A stretch of 60,306 nucleotides of DNA from JAGPHI01 sp036641735. GTDB taxonomy: Bacteria > Bacillota > Clostridia > Oscillospirales > Ruminococcaceae. A model generated the notes under the pieces. That model worked only from the letters and a program-made list of their open reading frames with translations. It made no database searches and had not been told where the DNA came from. Position numbers and translations under genes: made by a program. This document shows, in pieces, positions 8,725 through 16,869 of the stretch. Within the stretch, counting starts at the first letter, position 1. Every line of letters begins with the position of its first letter. The stretch spans positions 1 to 60,306 of the forward strand of contig JAVWEG010000004.1 in NCBI GenBank assembly GCA_036641735.1. The letters are read 5' to 3'.

Positions 8725-9321
8725 TTAACAGCCTCCGCCGCCGCAGTTGCAGCACATATCCATACAAGCCATTGTGGTACAGATATCACAGCAAGAGCAG
8801 CCTGCGGCTCTTGGTCCATAGCTTGTATTACCATATGGATTTCCACGCATATTGCCATTTTGAGAATTTGTCATATTGTTCATTGCAGCACGATATTCTC
8901 TATTATTTGGCTCAAGACGGCACGCTTCAGTAAAATATCTGGATGCATCAGAAAGCCAGCCCTTATAATAATACGCACTTCCCACTAAGAAATTCCATTC
9001 GGCATTTTCACTGCCGCTTGGCATTGCATTCAGCTTTACAAGTGCGTTTTCTACATCGCCTTTGTTTATCATATCACGTATATCACTATAAGAGGGATTA
9101 CCCGAGCTTTGAGAGTAATCATTTACAGCACCTGTACGTAAATTACCCATTAGCTCATCAAATGCGGCATTCACTTCGTCCATTTTAGCTTTAGCATCAT
9201 CGCGTAAAGGTCCTGCTTCATAATTGTCAATATTATATTTCTGTGCAAGTGCGCGGTAAGCCGTTTTTATTTCTTCGGGCGTAGCTGTGCTTGAAACCCC
9301 CAAAATCTTGTGTGCATCCAT
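8725..9321 (-). CDS. J-domain-like protein lacking HPD, with helical repeats and Cys-rich tail
   Basis: 198 residues. Residues 1-60 match the J domain (DAHKILGVSSTATPEEIKTA, then YRALAQKY), but the HPD tripeptide that activates DnaK is replaced by NID (KYNIDNY). A TPR-like pair of helices follows (VENALVKLNAMPSGSENAEW, AYYYKGWLSDASRYFTEACR). The last 24 residues hold nine cysteines (CSCCDIC, MCCNCGGGGC), like metal-binding tails in related clostridial proteins. Loss of HPD suggests it does not stimulate Hsp70 ATPase and works as a scaffold. Start ATG 9321 follows AAAGGTG; a GTG at 9330 is in frame but lies inside that site. Confidence 0.8.
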   Translation of the reverse strand: MDAHKILGVSSTATPEEIKTAYRALAQKYNIDNYEAGPLRDDAKAKMDEVNAAFDELMGNLRTGAVNDYSQSSGNPSYSDIRDMINKGDVENALVKLNAMPSGSENAEWNFLVGSAYYYKGWLSDASRYFTEACRLEPNNREYRAAMNNMTNSQNGNMRGNPYGNTSYGPRAAGCSCCDICTTMACMDMCCNCGGGGC

Positions 9322-9350
9322 TAGTTTCACCTTTCTTAAAGATAAGATTG

Positions 9351-10211
9351 TTAATCTCTATCTTTGCCTTTTTTTCGTTTAATACCCGTGTTACGTATGC
9401 TGTCTTGTATTCCGAGGAAAACAATATTATCCAAAAGAGGCTTGTCCACTTGCAAATCCAATAAATTATAGCATAAAGCCAGCTCTCCTGCACACATATT
9501 ACATATTCGCTTTGCTTCAATTATGGCTTCATCTGCATTTAAGCCCATATTAATAAACAGGTTAAAAGCGCCGTGCTTTTTATCATCATTATAATCCTCT
9601 GCGGCATCAAGATAATATATCAGCTTGCCCACACATAGCCCCATACGCGTAACAGCTTTGCTGTATGCGGGGTTTTTTGTAATGAAGGAAAACATAGCAG
9701 CTGTCATTTTAGCAGTGGCATCGGCGGCTTCATCAGGGCTTTTACAGCCACTTAGTTCTATATTATGTCCAAGTTCGGTCTCTTTCATCAATACACTGTC
9801 AAGCTGAGGCAAACGCAGTGCCGCCTTACGATGCTTATTGCGCAGTGAAAAACGCAGTAATTTTGCGATTACCCGTTTTAAGCCGCGTTCGTCATTTACA
9901 TCATCGGTACATTTATAATACATAGTTAGTATAAGGCTGTCGGCTGCAAAGCGAAGCCCATAAGAAGACGTGCAAACACATTGCTTTGAAAAAGGGTTTG
10001 CCATACATCTTTCGTTTGATTTATGCGGAGCTTCATTTCTTAAAGAGTCGGAGATTATTGCAGGCAGCACAAAGTCGTAATTAAGAAAAAACCGTGGTAA
10101 AAAGCCGTATTCGCGTTTCAACTCTTTGCAAAGTCCACAATAATAAGCACGATATTCGCCCCACTCACATATTTTAAGCTCGGGCTTAAAGGGCATTATA
10201 TATCCAAACAA
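9351..10211 (-). CDS. DUF5685 family protein
   Basis: 286 residues with the family signature at the very N-terminus: LFGYIMPFKPELKICEW, then EYRAYYCGLCKELKREYG with paired cysteines. More cysteines follow in NPFSKQCVCTSS. The protein is helical and has no signal peptide. The family function is unknown; a metal-binding or prenyl-synthase-like helical fold has been suggested by composition only. I choose TTG 10211 because GAGAGGG sits just upstream and the family normally starts with MFGY. It opens the gene set with the J-like and membrane proteins, an order found repeatedly in clostridia. Confidence 0.75.
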   Translation of the reverse strand: MFGYIMPFKPELKICEWGEYRAYYCGLCKELKREYGFLPRFFLNYDFVLPAIISDSLRNEAPHKSNERCMANPFSKQCVCTSSYGLRFAADSLILTMYYKCTDDVNDERGLKRVIAKLLRFSLRNKHRKAALRLPQLDSVLMKETELGHNIELSGCKSPDEAADATAKMTAAMFSFITKNPAYSKAVTRMGLCVGKLIYYLDAAEDYNDDKKHGAFNLFINMGLNADEAIIEAKRICNMCAGELALCYNLLDLQVDKPLLDNIVFLGIQDSIRNTGIKRKKGKDRD

Positions 10212-10250
10212 TATAATCACCCTCTCAATCAAATATTTTACTATTTACAT

Positions 10251-10279
10251 ATCATACTATATTTTGCTTGCGTTTTCAA
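10251..10279 (-). promoter_or_regulatory. Promoter of the DUF5685-led operon
   Basis: On the minus strand TTGAAA (10279-10274), 17 bases, and TATGAT (10256-10251). It lies about 40 bases upstream of the TTG start. Confidence 0.6.
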
Positions 10280-10327
10280 TTGTAAATCGCTGTAAGGCAC
10301 AATTTTGACAAAAAGTTTATACTTTCT

Positions 10328-11131
10328 TCATATTTGCTTATCAAGATGATCCACTGTATCAAAACGATAACCTTTATCTTTAAAATACTTTATAATATCA
10401 GGCAAAGCTTCGGCTGTGGTTTTAGTGTTGTTTGTATCGTGAAACAGCACTACACAGGTGCTTATTCCTTCAGATTGCTTTGTGACGGTATTGAATATTT
10501 GTTTGGCAGACGGATGTCCGCCAACAGCATCATTTGCGCATACGTTCCAGTCTACATATTTGTATCCGTTATCGGTTGCCTCTTGTTTTAATACATTCAT
10601 AATTTCGCGTCCGCCATATTTTCGGCTAACAGTATTAGTAGAGCCACCGGGAAAACGTAAAATATTCGGAATATCATCTACATAAGGCTCCAGCTTTACG
10701 CGCAAAGCAGAAATGTCTTCCCAAAATGCCTTGTCGCTTTTATATATTTGGCTGTATTCGTGCGCAAATGAGTGTAGTGCCACAAGATTTCCCTGTGCAA
10801 TTGTACGTGATAAAAGCGGCAAGTATTTTTCGTGACATTTATCACCCATTACAAAAAAACTTGCACAAACATCTTCTTTTAAAAGTACATCAAGCACTTG
10901 CTCTGTTACGGCAGATGGCCCATCATCAAATGTAAGATATACCACTTTTTCCGATAAATCATCTTCATTTGCATTTACTTCGCGAATAATATTAAATTCA
11001 GATATTTCTCTATTATTACATAGATGTGCAGATATAGAAGTGGCATATCCAATATATACGGCACATATTATGGCAAGCGAAGCGGTAATAGCAGCATAAA
11101 AACGGTTTTTTAGTTTTAAAGCCCAAAACAT
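10328..11131 (-). CDS. Polysaccharide deacetylase (NodB domain), membrane-anchored
   Basis: 267 residues. The N-terminal hydrophobic segment (about residues 11-33) is a signal anchor, so the catalytic domain faces the wall. Motif 1 is TFDDGPS (D69, D70), motif 2 is HSFAH (H120, H124), motif 3 is RFPGGS (R159) and the last is VVLFHDT. Together these are the full metal and catalytic set of carbohydrate esterase family 4. The likely substrate is peptidoglycan N-acetylglucosamine, as for PgdA-type enzymes; chitooligosaccharides are less likely. AAGGAG lies 8 bases before the ATG. It is divergent from rmuC. Confidence 0.88.
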   Translation of the reverse strand: MFWALKLKNRFYAAITASLAIICAVYIGYATSISAHLCNNREISEFNIIREVNANEDDLSEKVVYLTFDDGPSAVTEQVLDVLLKEDVCASFFVMGDKCHEKYLPLLSRTIAQGNLVALHSFAHEYSQIYKSDKAFWEDISALRVKLEPYVDDIPNILRFPGGSTNTVSRKYGGREIMNVLKQEATDNGYKYVDWNVCANDAVGGHPSAKQIFNTVTKQSEGISTCVVLFHDTNNTKTTAEALPDIIKYFKDKGYRFDTVDHLDKQI

Positions 11132-11146
11132 AAACGAGTCTCCTTA

Positions 11147-11175
11147 TTGCATTAATAAAATAATTCTACTATACT
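11147..11175 (+). promoter_or_regulatory. Promoter of rmuC
   Basis: TTGCAT (11147-11152), 17 bases, TATACT (11170-11175), about 45 bases before the start codon. Confidence 0.6.
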
Positions 11176-11218
11176 ATAGTTATGTATAAAGCCTTATAAA
11201 TATTACGAGGAGAGTAAA

Positions 11219-12517
11219 ATGTTATCAATTATCACATTATGTTTATCGGCAGCGGCAGCTGTATTTTCTTTAATAGCAATTTTACGCGGTAAAAACGGGG
11301 TGACACAAAACAGCTTGGATTTGCTGCGCAAGGCAAACGAAGATAGTATGAGAGGGCTTCGCACAGAGCTGACACAGAGTATAAACAACACTATGCAAAG
11401 CATAAATGAGCTGCAAATGGCATCACAAAAGCAAATATCGGCTATGCAAGATGCGAGACTTGCACAAATGAGCGAACAGCTTGGAGAACGTCAACATTCA
11501 TTGCAGAAATCTGTAACAGACAGCTTAAATATGGTGGAAGAACGTATGAAAAACTCCACAATGCAAACCATTACTCAGCTGGATAGTATCCGCAGTACAA
11601 TGGAAACACGTATAAAAACACTGCAAGACGAAAACTCTAAAAAACTAGATGAAATGCGCAATGTGGTGGATGAAAAGCTGCAAAAAACTTTAGACGAAAA
11701 GCTAAAGCAGTCGTTTAGCACCGTAAGTGAACAATTAGAAAAGGTGTATAAGGGATTAGGCGAGATGAGTACACTTACCACAGGAGTGGGAGACCTTAAA
11801 AAAGTACTTAGCAATGTAAAAACGCGCGGTATATTAGGCGAAGTGCAGCTAGGTGCAATATTAGAACAATTGCTGTCGAGCGAGCAATACGACACGAATA
11901 TTGCCACGGTAAAAGGCAGCTCGGAAAGAGTGGAATATGCCGTAAAGCTGCCGGGAGACGGTGTATCTTGTGTGTATTTGCCAATAGATGCAAAGTTTCC
12001 GATGGATGCATATTCTAATTTAATTACAGCGTACGATACGGCTGATGCAGCCGAGGTAGAGGCAGCGGCAAAAGTATTAGAGCAAAGAATAAGAAGCTTT
12101 GGCAAAGATATTCACGATAAATATATCAGCGTTCCCGATACTACGGATTTTGGTATAATGTTTTTACCTGTAGAAGGATTGTACGCAGAGGTAGTGCGTA
12201 GAGGTATGATAGAAAAGCTGCAAACAGATTATCACGTTATGATAGCAGGGCCTACTACTATGGCGGCATTGCTAAACAGCCTACAAATGGGATTTCATAC
12301 ATTAGCTATTCAAAAACGCACAAGCGAAGTATGGGAAGTGCTTGGCAGCGTAAAAACAGAGTTTGACACATTTGGAAAAGCACTCGAACAGGCTCAAAAC
12401 CGTATTAATCAAGCAGGGAATGAGCTTGAAAGCTTAATTGGCGTTCGCACACGTCAAATACAAAGGCGCTTGCGCAGCGTTACCGATACAAAAGAAGTGA
12501 ACAGCATAGAAGAATAA
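11219..12517 (+). CDS. rmuC: DNA recombination protein RmuC homologue
   Basis: 432 residues. An N-terminal membrane segment (IITLCLSAAAAVFSLIAIL) is followed by a long coiled coil (residues about 30-165, rich in Met/Gln/Glu heptads). The conserved RmuC nuclease-like domain follows, with the signature NVKTRGILGEVQLGAILEQ, then AVKLPGDGVSCVYLPIDAKF and VPDTTDFGIMFLPVEGLYAE. RmuC limits inversion rearrangements between short inverted repeats; the restriction-endonuclease-like fold suggests DNA cleavage. The GAGGAG site is well placed. It has its own promoter and no tightly linked partner. Confidence 0.92.
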   Translation: MLSIITLCLSAAAAVFSLIAILRGKNGVTQNSLDLLRKANEDSMRGLRTELTQSINNTMQSINELQMASQKQISAMQDARLAQMSEQLGERQHSLQKSVTDSLNMVEERMKNSTMQTITQLDSIRSTMETRIKTLQDENSKKLDEMRNVVDEKLQKTLDEKLKQSFSTVSEQLEKVYKGLGEMSTLTTGVGDLKKVLSNVKTRGILGEVQLGAILEQLLSSEQYDTNIATVKGSSERVEYAVKLPGDGVSCVYLPIDAKFPMDAYSNLITAYDTADAAEVEAAAKVLEQRIRSFGKDIHDKYISVPDTTDFGIMFLPVEGLYAEVVRRGMIEKLQTDYHVMIAGPTTMAALLNSLQMGFHTLAIQKRTSEVWEVLGSVKTEFDTFGKALEQAQNRINQAGNELESLIGVRTRQIQRRLRSVTDTKEVNSIEE

Positions 12518-12550
12518 ATTAAAAAAAATTAGAAATATTTTGCTTGAATA

Positions 12551-12579
12551 TTGCGAAAAACGTTTGATTATGCTAATAT
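12551..12579 (+). promoter_or_regulatory. Promoter of the response regulator operon
   Basis: TTGCGA (12551-12556), 17 bases, TAATAT (12574-12579). The start codon follows at 12620. Confidence 0.55.
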
Positions 12580-12619
12580 AAAATATAATGAATAATACTT
12601 ATGAAAGAGATGATACGCT

Positions 12620-13729
12620 ATGGAGCAAAATCAACAATGCAAGAAGAAAATAATGATTATTGATGACAGCGAAGTTTTACTTGAAATGACGAGACAAGTG
12701 CTCTGCGATATCTATGAACTTTTCACATTTTCTCAAAGTCCGGAAGCGATTTTACAAATGAGACAAATTTCACCGGATATGGTGTTGCTTGATTATGAAA
12801 TGCCTAATCTAAACGGTTTGCAAATAATACGTTGGATGCGCGAAAATGAAGCTCTTAAAGATATACCTGTTATATTTCTTACTTCATATCAAGACGTTAA
12901 GTTTGAGCTTGAAGCTTTTAAGCTTGGCGCAGTAGACTATGTGCATAAGCCGTTTGCTCCGGCACTGCTATTAAAACGAATAGAAGTGCATTTAGAACAC
13001 GCAGAAAGACAAGCAAATTTACTTCACAGTAACGGCAGCTTGCTGGAAGAGCTGGAAGAAAAAGCCAAAATCATCAAAGAATTACAATACGCAATAGTGT
13101 TTACATTATCAGATCTTGTGGAGATGAGAGATAAATCCACAGGAGGACATATTTTACGTACAACAGAATATTACAAGCTAATACTTGATTATATTAAAGA
13201 CAATGATATTTACCCCGATTTAATTAATGGGATTAATATGGAGCTTGTTTTGGAAGCAGCTCAGTTACACGATATTGGCAAAGTAGCTATACCCGATGCA
13301 ATATTATTAAAGCCTGCGCGTCTTACGCACGACGAATTTGAAACAATGAAAACACATACGCTTATCGGTTATAATGCAATATTAAAAGCTATGCAGCTTA
13401 CTCATAGTCGCGAATTTCTTAATATTGCAGCAGTGGTGGCACTTACACATCACGAACGCTGGGATGGGACAGGCTATCCGCACTCGCTTGAGGGTGACGC
13501 AATACCTTTAGTTGGCAGAATAATGGCTGTTGTAGATGTGTACGATGCTATCGTGTCGGAGCGCCCATATAAAAAGGCGATGTCCCACGAAGAGGCAATA
13601 CAAGAAATAGCACAGGGTAACGGTACGCATTTCGATCCAAAGCTTGTTGAGGCATTTCTTAATTTAGAAGGTGAGTTTAAGCGCGTATCACAGTCTAAAA
13701 TGAGCAATATATCAAAGCAAAAGAGGTAA
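12620..13729 (+). CDS. Response regulator with HD-GYP phosphodiesterase output
   Basis: 369 residues. The receiver domain (10-125) has acidic pocket DD at 15-16, phospho-acceptor D58 (MVLLDYEMPN) and the conserved lysine in HKPF. A short coiled coil follows (LLEELEEKAKIIKEL). The HD-GYP domain (about 155-355) is canonical: HDIGKVAIPD, a HTLIGY helix, HHERWDGTGYP and DVYDAIVSERPYK. Such proteins hydrolyse c-di-GMP, or in some lineages 3',3'-cGAMP, when phosphorylated. No histidine kinase is adjacent. The ribosome site is weak (AAAGAG). The next gene, a repeat lipoprotein, starts 3 bases after the stop and is co-transcribed. Confidence 0.9.
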   Translation: MEQNQQCKKKIMIIDDSEVLLEMTRQVLCDIYELFTFSQSPEAILQMRQISPDMVLLDYEMPNLNGLQIIRWMRENEALKDIPVIFLTSYQDVKFELEAFKLGAVDYVHKPFAPALLLKRIEVHLEHAERQANLLHSNGSLLEELEEKAKIIKELQYAIVFTLSDLVEMRDKSTGGHILRTTEYYKLILDYIKDNDIYPDLINGINMELVLEAAQLHDIGKVAIPDAILLKPARLTHDEFETMKTHTLIGYNAILKAMQLTHSREFLNIAAVVALTHHERWDGTGYPHSLEGDAIPLVGRIMAVVDVYDAIVSERPYKKAMSHEEAIQEIAQGNGTHFDPKLVEAFLNLEGEFKRVSQSKMSNISKQKR

Positions 13730-13732
13730 AAT

Positions 13733-14794
13733 ATGAGCGTTAAAAAGAATTTAACATTATTTGTAGTTTGTGCGTTTTCACTGGCAATGTCATCTTGCAC
13801 AGCTAATAAAAATAAATTACCTGCACAAACATCATCGTCTGTAAATTCATCTTCAGCTATTACTTCATCGTCTGCGACGGTGTCATCGTCTGAACCATTG
13901 TTTTTACAGGAGCTTACAGTACTCGGAATAATAAAAGAATCTACAGACAGCTTGCTTACTGTAAGCTGTTCACTTGGCACACTTACGTTTGATGTTAAAA
14001 ATGCCGATAAAACAGGGACGAAAAATATTGCTGTCGGCACAGAAATCACGATATATTATAAAGGTGAAATAAAAGGAAATGATACTTCCGCCGTTAATGT
14101 TATTAAATTAACGCAATCAAGCAATGCCGATGTAGAGCAATGTATTAAAGGCACAATAGATACTGTGACAAATGATGCTATTACTGTAAAAGCTGACGTT
14201 GGGAAACTTGTATTTGATATATCAAAAGCTGATAAAAGTAAAGCGAAAAGCTTGAAATCGGGAGAAAAAATAGAAGTTTACTTTTTAGGCACGGTAATAG
14301 GCACCGATACTACAAGAGCTACGGTGCAGCGCCTTGTACAAAGCGTTCCTATTATTAATGGAGAAATGACGGCTGTAGGCACAATTACAGACGTAACGAT
14401 GAATTCTATTGACGTAAAAACACAAAACGGTGTTATGAATTTTATTACTTCTACTGCAAATTTAAGCGAAGCCGGCAATCTTGCTATTGGCAGCACAGTA
14501 ACTGTATATTATAAAGAGGGCAATGTGGAGGGCAGGGGAAACAGCATTATAGCTAATCGCATTACACAATCCGCCGATAAGCCCAATAATATGGTAGGTA
14601 CAGTAACGCAGAGCAGTGCAAATGATGTAACAATTATAAATAATAAAGGTGAAACATATACGTTTATTATAGCTGATGCTAAAAAAGACGGTGTAAGCTT
14701 AAAAAAAGACGATAAAATCAAGATAGAATATAGAGGCGATATTGCAGGTAACGATGGCGCTACAGTACAGGTTATTAGCATTAGCCAAGCTTAG
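13733..14794 (+). CDS. Lipoprotein-like protein with four tandem beta-rich repeats
   Basis: 353 residues. The N-terminus has a signal sequence with a lipobox-like end (SLAMSSC, Cys22), followed by a Ser-rich linker (about residues 32-52). Four repeats of about 72 residues then follow. Each has the pattern [V/I]xGxIxxxTxxSxxV...G.(L)xFDxxxADK...G..I.[V/I]YYKG.(I)xGND..A.V..ITQS, beginning near residues 61, 138, 215 and 285. The family is unknown to me; each unit looks like a small beta barrel (OB- or DUF-type). It is surface-anchored by inference. Co-transcription with the HD-GYP regulator may tie an envelope component to c-di-GMP signalling. Confidence 0.75.
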   Translation: MSVKKNLTLFVVCAFSLAMSSCTANKNKLPAQTSSSVNSSSAITSSSATVSSSEPLFLQELTVLGIIKESTDSLLTVSCSLGTLTFDVKNADKTGTKNIAVGTEITIYYKGEIKGNDTSAVNVIKLTQSSNADVEQCIKGTIDTVTNDAITVKADVGKLVFDISKADKSKAKSLKSGEKIEVYFLGTVIGTDTTRATVQRLVQSVPIINGEMTAVGTITDVTMNSIDVKTQNGVMNFITSTANLSEAGNLAIGSTVTVYYKEGNVEGRGNSIIANRITQSADKPNNMVGTVTQSSANDVTIINNKGETYTFIIADAKKDGVSLKKDDKIKIEYRGDIAGNDGATVQVISISQA

Positions 14795-14799
14795 CGATA

Positions 14800-14850
14800 A
14801 AAAATGAAGGCTATGAGTAAATTGAAACTTTACTCATAGCCTTCATTTTT
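14800..14850. terminator. Strong bidirectional terminator
   Basis: A perfect 22-bp stem (14800-14821 with 14829-14850) around the seven-base loop TTGAAAC, ending in T5 on either strand. It lies between the repeat lipoprotein and convergent htpG. Confidence 0.9.
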
Positions 14851-14853
14851 ATA

Positions 14854-16740
14854 TTATTTTATCATCAAATTGCAAATGGCATTTGCATACGCCACAGGAT
14901 CTTGTATTGGCATACCTTCTATAAGCAAAGCTTGATTATAGAGAATATCTGCATATGCCTTTATTTTATCTGTGTTGCCCTCTGCTTGTAATGATGTAAG
15001 AGTGGCAAAAACAGCGTGGTCGGCATTTATTTCAAGCACTTTTTCACTTTTTACCTTTTCATCGGTAGGCATTGAATTAAGCACTTTTTCCATTTCAATA
15101 GACAATGAGCCTGAGCTTGTAAGGCAAACAGGGTGGCTAACAAGGCGCTCAGATATACATACTGCGCTTACTTTGTCGCCAAGAGCCTCTTTCATAGTGG
15201 CAAACAAGTCTTTGCTTTCATCATTTTTAGCTTTAATTTCATCTTTTTCAGCTTCGGTCTCTAAGCCGATATCGTCACCTGAAATATTGCGGAATTCTTT
15301 TTTTTCGTATTCGTGCAATACTTGTAGTACAAATTCGTCCACATCATCCGTGAGATACAATATATCGTAGCCTTTGGCAAGAATACGTTCTGCTTGTGGT
15401 AGCTTTGCAATGCGGTCGGTAGAGTCGCCTGCTGCATAATAAATATATTTTTGCTCTTCAGGCATAGCAGCTACGTATTCCGCAAGAGAGATAAGCTTAT
15501 TTTCTTTAGCAGAGTGAAACAGTATTAAGTCTTGTAGCAAATCCTTATTTGCTCCGTATCCTGAGTAGCAGCCTACCTTTAGCTGTAAACCAAAATTGGT
15601 AAAGAACTTATCATATTCCTCACGCTCTTTTTTCATCATTGAAGTAAGCTCTGATTTTATTTTCTTTTCAAGTGAGGTGCGTATTACTTTCAGTTGGCTG
15701 TCGTGCTGTAGCATTTCACGGCTGATATTAAGAGATAAATCCTGAGAGTCTACAAGTCCGTGAATAAACGAGAAATAATCAGGCAATAAATCTGCGCATT
15801 TATCCATTATTAATACGCCGCTGGCATATAACTGCAAGCCTTTTTCGTATTCTTTAGTATAATAATTATACGGGGCGCGAGAAGGTATAAATAAAAGAGC
15901 GTTATATGTGGCTACACCCTCTGTTTTGCTTTGGATAACGCGTTGCGGATCCTCATAATCGTAAAACTTTTCCTTGTAAAACTCGTTGTATTGCTCAGGC
16001 TTTACGTCTTTTTTAGCTTTGTGCCACAATGGAACCATACTATTAAGCGTTTCGTCCTCTTTATATTGCTCGTATTCGTCCTTTGAGCCTTCTTTTAGGC
16101 GAGAATGTTCACGTAGCATACGTATAGGATATCGAATATAATCGGAATATTTTTTCACTATTGATACAATACGAAAATCTTCAAGATATTCATCGTAGTT
16201 TTCGCCATCGGCATTTTCTTTTACTATTAAAACAATATCTGTACCGACAGTATCTTTTTCACATTCTGTCAAGGTGTATCCGTCAGCGCCCTTGCTTTCC
16301 CATTTCCAAGCTTCATCACTGCCAAATGCACGGCTTATTACAGTAACATTGCTCGCCACCATAAACGCGGAATAAAATCCTACGCCAAATTGTCCGATAA
16401 TATCAATTTTTTCATTGCCGGCATTCTCTTGTTTAAAATCCAAGCTGCCGCTGCGCGCAATAGTACCAAGATTTTTTTCAAGCTCATCTTTAGTCATACC
16501 AATACCGTTATCGGTAAGCTCTATCATACGGTTAGCCTTATCTATAGATAAGCGTATCTCGTAATCGCCTTTTTTAATTTGCACGCTATCATCGGTAAGA
16601 CTTTTGAAGTACAGCTTATCAATAGCATCGCTTGCATTGCTGATAAGCTCACGCAAAAATATTTCCTTATGCGTATAGATGGAATTAATCATTAAATCAA
16701 GAAGTCTCTTAGACTCCGCTTTAAATTGTTTTACCGCCAT
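14854..16740 (-). CDS. htpG: Hsp90 chaperone HtpG
   Basis: 628 residues, the usual length for HtpG. The GHKL ATPase domain shows LISNASDAIDKL (Mg/ATP asparagine), ELTDNGIGMTKDEL, NLGTIARSGS and GQFGVGFYSAFMVA. The middle domain follows with the conserved arginine in SLNISREMLQH, then the C-terminal dimerisation domain. It is a cytosolic ATP-dependent chaperone. GGAGGCC precedes the ATG. The gene has a dedicated promoter with a perfect CIRCE operator, so it should belong to the HrcA heat-shock regulon, unlike htpG of Bacillus subtilis. Confidence 0.97.
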   Translation of the reverse strand: MAVKQFKAESKRLLDLMINSIYTHKEIFLRELISNASDAIDKLYFKSLTDDSVQIKKGDYEIRLSIDKANRMIELTDNGIGMTKDELEKNLGTIARSGSLDFKQENAGNEKIDIIGQFGVGFYSAFMVASNVTVISRAFGSDEAWKWESKGADGYTLTECEKDTVGTDIVLIVKENADGENYDEYLEDFRIVSIVKKYSDYIRYPIRMLREHSRLKEGSKDEYEQYKEDETLNSMVPLWHKAKKDVKPEQYNEFYKEKFYDYEDPQRVIQSKTEGVATYNALLFIPSRAPYNYYTKEYEKGLQLYASGVLIMDKCADLLPDYFSFIHGLVDSQDLSLNISREMLQHDSQLKVIRTSLEKKIKSELTSMMKKEREEYDKFFTNFGLQLKVGCYSGYGANKDLLQDLILFHSAKENKLISLAEYVAAMPEEQKYIYYAAGDSTDRIAKLPQAERILAKGYDILYLTDDVDEFVLQVLHEYEKKEFRNISGDDIGLETEAEKDEIKAKNDESKDLFATMKEALGDKVSAVCISERLVSHPVCLTSSGSLSIEMEKVLNSMPTDEKVKSEKVLEINADHAVFATLTSLQAEGNTDKIKAYADILYNQALLIEGMPIQDPVAYANAICNLMIK

Positions 16741-16765
16741 AGATTTGGCCTCCGTTAAATTTAAA

Positions 16766-16792
16766 TTAGCACTCTTAATATCAGAGTGCTAA
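16766..16792. promoter_or_regulatory. CIRCE operator (HrcA binding site) of htpG
   Basis: TTAGCACTC - nine bases - GAGTGCTAA is a perfect match to the CIRCE consensus. It lies directly after the -10 box of the htpG promoter, where HrcA binding would block transcription until heat shock. Confidence 0.95.
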
Positions 16793-16795
16793 TTT

Positions 16796-16824
16796 AATAT
16801 ACACCATATTTAATTAAAATTCAA
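16796..16824 (-). promoter_or_regulatory. Promoter of htpG
   Basis: On the minus strand TTGAAT (16824-16819), 17 bases, TATATT (16801-16796). The CIRCE element begins three bases further on. Confidence 0.75.
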
Positions 16825-16869
16825 TACATTTTGTAAAAGTTCAAAAACATTTAATAATTTATTTGCAAT

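Noticed and set aside
13474..14049. Minus-strand open frame opposite the HD-GYP and lipoprotein genes
   Set aside because: A shadow frame arising from Ser-rich coding on the other strand; no start signals.
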